Source: an uncultured Eubacterium sp. (GTDB lineage Bacteria > Bacillota > Clostridia > Peptostreptococcales > Anaerovoracaceae). From it: a DNA stretch of 8,069 nucleotides. The notes below the pieces were generated by a model that was not told the origin of the DNA, ran no database searches, and worked only from the letters and a program-made list of their open reading frames with translations. The stretch covers positions 1-8,069 of the forward strand of contig CANBFZ010000071.1 of the NCBI GenBank assembly GCA_947367725.1, written 5' to 3'. The number at the start of each line of letters is the position of its first letter. Position 1 is the stretch's first letter. The translations under genes and the position numbers were made by a program. This document shows, piece by piece, positions 5,554-8,069 of the stretch.

Positions 5554-6397
5554 AAATACCCCTTTCCAGCATACTTTCCGGTAAAAGTATCTGTCCTTTC
5601 TCATTTCCTCCTGCTAAAAATTCACTGCCGGCAGAAACTGCCAGAACTGGTTTCTTCACAATCTGCGCAGGTCCCCTGGGAAATTCTGCGACCAGACGAT
5701 CCAGCCGATAGCCGTCTAAAATCCCCTTCTCTGTCCCCACCGTATGATAAGGCACCGCTGTATAACGCGATGGCGGAACTTCCAGCACGCGCAGCATCTG
5801 TTCAAACACATCACGCCGAACCACCGCCACAGGCTTCCCGGTCACAGGTTCCCGCAGAAAATTCCCTGAGTCGATGAAGCCACTGAGCGCCATGTTGACC
5901 TCGCCCATCTGCACGCGAACCGATACTTCCGTACGCGCTGCCTGGCGTTTTTCTTTGATTATCTGCAGTATCAGCAGAACAAACAATGCGCCGGCTGCTG
6001 CCGCAAAGGTCACGGTTAAATAGGTCACTGCCGGCAGATACACACCTCCGGCGTCAAATGCACCCTGCCATTGAAAGATACTGAGCATGGCAATGGTGAC
6101 CCCACCGTAAAACATCGTCACAGCGAAAAAAAGAGCTCCGTAAAGAGCCAATGTCCGCAGGGACTTTTTTCCAAAAGCCAGCCGGGACAGCAGGAGTACA
6201 AACAGGATTTTCCCGCAGAACCCCGCTGCTGGCGGTACTGCCAAAAACATGGTAAAAGCATACAGACCGCAGAGGATACTGCAAAGTGTCATACGAACAA
6301 CGCCAACGGACTGTCCCGCCGCTTTTGCCGTAAAGTATAAAATCATACCGCCGGCTATAAAATTTTCTAAAAAAAGATATTCTCCATAAACGACCAA
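5375..6397 (-). CDS. spoIIGA: Sigma-E processing peptidase SpoIIGA
   Basis: SpoIIGA is the septum-bound aspartic-type protease that cleaves pro-sigma-E after a forespore signal. About five membrane helices fill residues 1-147 (near 6-24, 33-53, 61-75, 83-107, 117-147). The cytoplasmic domain follows, with the catalytic GFIDSGN motif (173-179, Asp176) and a [10 protein letters not shown] stretch (184-193). ILLPESML (270-277) corresponds to the conserved ALLHP-type end of the family. The frame has 340 codons, about 30 more than Bacillus SpoIIGA. Residues beyond about 282 overlap sigE out of frame by 179 bases and look non-family ([20 protein letters not shown]), so the functional protein may end near 280 or carry a junk tail. 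The start is TTG at 6397 with AGGGAGG nine bases upstream; no ATG fits better. It is followed directly by its substrate gene. Confidence 0.9.
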   Translation of the reverse strand: MVVYGEYLFLENFIAGGMILYFTAKAAGQSVGVVRMTLCSILCGLYAFTMFLAVPPAAGFCGKILFVLLLSRLAFGKKSLRTLALYGALFFAVTMFYGGVTIAMLSIFQWQGAFDAGGVYLPAVTYLTVTFAAAAGALFVLLILQIIKEKRQAARTEVSVRVQMGEVNMALSGFIDSGNFLREPVTGKPVAVVRRDVFEQMLRVLEVPPSRYTAVPYHTVGTEKGILDGYRLDRLVAEFPRGPAQIVKKPVLAVSAGSEFLAGGNEKGQILLPESMLERGIYADLKDNQRIFSKTSWNHERRMFLHRGKRCAAAAAFQRRGTEDAGGVCQRESGRQSSAD

Positions 6398-6428
6398 TCA
6401 AAAACGCCTCCCTCGCTGGTACTTCATC

Positions 6429-6461
6429 AGTATAGCGAAAAAGGCGTATAAAATTTGTCAA
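6429..6461 (-). promoter_or_regulatory. spoIIG-type promoter of spoIIGA-sigE
   Basis: On the minus strand a perfect TTGACA (6461-6456) and TATACT (6434-6429) are 21 bases apart instead of 17. Unusually long spacing is characteristic of the Spo0A-activated, sigma-A-dependent spoIIG promoter of Bacillus (22 bases). The start is predicted near 6422, some 25 bases before the TTG start. Confidence 0.72.
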
Positions 6462-6472
6462 AAACCGTCGAC
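6456..6472 (+). promoter_or_regulatory. Tandem Spo0A-box-like heptamers
   Basis: TGTCAAA (6456-6462) differs from the Spo0A box TGTCGAA at one base, and CGTCGAC (6466-6472) at two. They lie in the same orientation with a three-base gap, so their centres are ten bases apart, the arrangement bound by a Spo0A dimer. The first overlaps the -35 element, as at Bacillus spoIIG. The second is part of the palindrome CCGTCGACGG (6465-6474). Confidence 0.5.
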
Positions 6473-6493
6473 GGAGAAAAATATTTCTTTGGC

Positions 6494-6754
6494 TTACATA
6501 CCGCCGTGGGCACTACATACTGCCAGCAAAATACCTGCAGCCAATACTACCCCAACATAGACAACCACCATAAGTTTCCCTTTGCGGTGCCGGGCTGCTT
6601 CCTGCCGTTCTTCCTGTCTGCGCGCCTCCGCGGTCATGGAGGATTCTCGTTTTGCCTTTTCTGTAAGGTAGGTCTGCGCATTCTGCCTTACGGATGCCTT
6701 AAAAAAGGCGTCTCGATCCATTCGTCTAAATGTTTTTTGGATATGTTCTCTCAT
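6494..6754 (-). CDS. Small single-pass membrane protein, unknown function (86-87 aa)
   Basis: I do not recognise a family. Residues 1-60 are strongly charged and probably helical, rich in Arg, Lys, Glu and Gln (RRQEERQEAARHRKGK). One hydrophobic segment follows, LMVVVYVGVVLAAGILLAV, and a short tail (CSAHGGM). A basic cluster before the helix suggests the N-terminus stays in the cytoplasm. There is no signal peptide. The design is tail-anchored and close to that of the neighbouring 84-residue protein. Two ATGs are adjacent (6757 and 6754); AGGA lies six bases before the second, which I prefer. It is the last gene before the spoIIGA promoter, on the same strand, which makes a sporulation or envelope role possible but unproven. 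Confidence 0.6.
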   Translation of the reverse strand: MREHIQKTFRRMDRDAFFKASVRQNAQTYLTEKAKRESSMTAEARRQEERQEAARHRKGKLMVVVYVGVVLAAGILLAVCSAHGGM

Positions 6755-6817
6755 CATACTTCCTGTCTTTTCTTATCTTCCGAAAAATTCTTCAAAAAAG
6801 GTCATCAAATCAGCAAA

Positions 6818-6837
6818 TGCTGTACAGAAGTACAGCA
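6818..6837 (-). promoter_or_regulatory. Hairpin between the two small membrane protein genes
   Basis: TGCTGTAC and GTACAGCA form a perfect eight-pair stem with a four-base loop. On the minus strand only ATTTG follows, with a T6 tract more than 15 bases further on, so terminator function is doubtful. It may be an attenuator or mRNA processing element in the 141-base gap; no convincing promoter for the 87-residue gene was seen there. Confidence 0.45.
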
Positions 6838-6898
6838 ATCTAAACACCTGCATTAATAGCGAGCATTGCCTTTCCAATCTTTTGTCTAACCTGGCGTT

Positions 6899-7153
6899 TC
6901 ATAGTAGTTCCGGCCATGCACTTACAACCAGTAAAATCACGAAAACTATGAACCCTGCCATAATCACCTTTCCCTTTTTCTTAATGCTGCGTTCTTCTGC
7001 CTCTTTCTCTTCTTTGGTTCGATGATCGTGTTTGCGCCGTGCAACATACGCGGCAACCTCTTTGTCACAGTACGCCTGTGCTGCCGTCCAGCGATTCTGT
7101 GTTTCAATATAGTCCAGCATTTCTTGATTGTAATCTTTTTCTTTCTTCATCAT
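6899..7153 (-). CDS. Small single-pass membrane protein, unknown function (84 aa)
   Basis: The family is not recognised. Residues 1-60 are hydrophilic and probably helical (ETQNRWTAAQAYCDKEVAAY, then KEEKEAEERSIKKKGK). Residues about 63-80 form one membrane helix (VIMAGFIVFVILLVVSAW) ending in PELL. The positive cluster before the helix predicts a cytoplasmic N-terminus. ATG 7153 overlaps the dapF stop as ATGA, with AAGGGA upstream, so it is translated by coupling with dapF; a second ATG follows at 7150. The charged part, the KGK before the helix and the size match the next gene, so the two may be diverged duplicates. No function is assigned. Confidence 0.68.
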   Translation of the reverse strand: MMKKEKDYNQEMLDYIETQNRWTAAQAYCDKEVAAYVARRKHDHRTKEEKEAEERSIKKKGKVIMAGFIVFVILLVVSAWPELL

Positions 7154-7974
7154 TCTTCCCTTTCTCCTTCGTAGACCATCACTGCCGGACCGCTGAGATA
7201 AAGGTCTTTTATCCTGCGCCCCTCTTTTATCACATCTACAACCAACGTGCCACCTGCCATAGAAACCGCCGTATGTGTTCCTGACACAAGACCTAGTTCC
7301 GTTAAAACCGCCACTACCGAACCAGTGCCCGTTCCACAGGCGTAAGTAAAATCTTCTACACCCCGCTCAAAGGTGCGTTCAAAAATACTGCCGTCCTCTT
7401 TGATTTCATAAAAGTTGACATTGGCGCCTTTGGGCAGACTCGGATGGGAACGCAGTGCTGCACCAAGACTTTTCAACGCTTCCGGCGCAGTTTCACGAAG
7501 ACCCGGATATTCCACAACTAAATGTGGAAGTCCTGGCTGCCCTAGTTCTACATAGGCGGTATCCCAAAGATTACCCTCTGCCAAAAGCGGCATATGCAGT
7601 TCCAATTTCGTCACATCGTTGAGTCTGATACGATATTCTGCTTCAGAAAGCCGCTGCCCAGCTACTTTCCCGGCTGTCGTTTCTACCACCATAGACGCGC
7701 CTGCAAGTCCTTTCTCATACCCATATCTACAGATACATCTGGCGCCGTTTCCGCACATTTCACCTATGCTACCGTCAGCATTGATAAAAACCATGCCGAA
7801 ATCACCGCCATGCTGCGGCGGCACTACTGCCATCAACCCATCTGCGCCCACAGCGATTCTCCGCGGGCAGAGGGTCTTTGCCAGATCTGAAAGGGCAGAA
7901 ACAGAGAAAGCCCAGTCTCTATTATCTATGATAATGAAGTCATTTCCTGCCCCCTGCATTTTGGTGAATTTCAT
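7150..7974 (-). CDS. dapF: Diaminopimelate epimerase
   Basis: DapF interconverts LL- and meso-diaminopimelate in the cytoplasm, the last step before lysine and the source of the peptidoglycan cross-linking residue. At 274 residues it has normal length and the two-domain repeat. The first catalytic cysteine is C74 in GEMCGNGARC (71-80) and the second is C213 in YACGTGTGS (211-219). The N-terminus MKFTKMQGAGNDFIIID (1-17), KGANVNFYE (182-190) and FERGVEDFT (202-210) are conserved substrate-binding blocks. ATG 7974 overlaps the stop of the preceding gene as ATGA, and its own stop overlaps the 84-residue gene the same way, so it is the middle of a tightly coupled operon. AGGGA lies a few bases upstream of the start. 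In a spore former the enzyme also supplies diaminopimelate for cortex peptidoglycan. Confidence 0.97.
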   Translation of the reverse strand: MKFTKMQGAGNDFIIIDNRDWAFSVSALSDLAKTLCPRRIAVGADGLMAVVPPQHGGDFGMVFINADGSIGEMCGNGARCICRYGYEKGLAGASMVVETTAGKVAGQRLSEAEYRIRLNDVTKLELHMPLLAEGNLWDTAYVELGQPGLPHLVVEYPGLRETAPEALKSLGAALRSHPSLPKGANVNFYEIKEDGSIFERTFERGVEDFTYACGTGTGSVVAVLTELGLVSGTHTAVSMAGGTLVVDVIKEGRRIKDLYLSGPAVMVYEGEREE

Positions 7975-8069
7975 GTTCCCTGCACCCCCTTCGCGCTGCG
8001 CTGTAAAAGTGTCGGAAGCGGCAGTTCTTTGCCTGACAGTTCTCTGACCTCTCTGTTCTCCACAGCATT
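7971..8069 (-). CDS. Unidentified gene, last 32 codons only
   Basis: The frame that enters from the high-coordinate edge encodes 32 residues, ending LPTLLQRSAKGVQGT, and stops at TGA 7973-7971 in ATGA overlap with dapF. The overlap style matches the next junction, which supports this frame over the two others that are also open here. The fragment is too short to identify. Confidence 0.55.
   Translation of the reverse strand, partial: NAVENREVRELSGKELPLPTLLQRSAKGVQGT

Noticed and set aside
6054..6461. Minus-strand 135-codon frame overlapping spoIIGA
   Set aside because: It is spoIIGA in a shifted frame, with Ser/Arg/Phe-rich sequence and no family match; its first codons overlap the spoIIGA promoter.

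Overview
The window looks like chromosome of a spore-forming anaerobic Clostridia member, possibly Lachnospirales-like. The basis is a spoIIGA-sigE-sigG sporulation cluster, a GGGtGRT/NifU-like pair of the kind common in anaerobic Firmicutes, purine-rich Shine-Dalgarno sites and sigma-A-type promoters. No species can be named. I found no rRNA, tRNA, CRISPR array, insertion sequence or phage gene. All but one of the genes lie on the minus strand, so the text below follows them in transcription order, from high to low coordinates.

Right part (8069-6494): the last 32 codons of an unidentified gene overlap dapF (diaminopimelate epimerase) by ATGA, and dapF overlaps a small membrane protein gene (84 aa) in the same way. 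After a 141-base gap comes a second small protein of the same design (87 aa): a charged N-terminal part and one C-terminal membrane helix.

Sporulation block (6474-3850): a promoter with a long 21-base spacer and two tandem Spo0A-box-like heptamers precedes spoIIGA, the membrane protease that processes pro-sigma-E. sigE follows and then sigG. The spoIIGA frame has no stop before sigE and runs 179 bases into it. An imperfect terminator-like hairpin and a small perfect hairpin lie between sigE and sigG, and an intrinsic terminator follows sigG.

Metal block (3846-2255): about six bases past the sigG terminator starts a strong sigma-A-type promoter. A dyad (TGCAA-5-TTGCA) sits where transcription should begin. 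It drives an ArsP_2/DUF2899-type multi-pass transporter and a Fur-family repressor, ending at a strong terminator. The simplest model is a metal-responsive, self-regulated transporter-repressor operon. Its leader holds a hairpin and a possible cysteine-rich 30-32 aa reading frame that overlaps the transporter start by ATGA.

Left part (2251-1): an XRE-type regulator is the only plus-strand gene. A 264-base AT-rich spacer divides it from a divergent two-gene operon with its own promoter: a NifU/IscU-like scaffold protein and a GGGtGRT-family protein cut by the window edge. The function of this pair is not known to me and it is the least understood system here. The most novel-looking local signals are the cysteine-rich leader frame with its operator, and the spoIIGA/sigE overlap.
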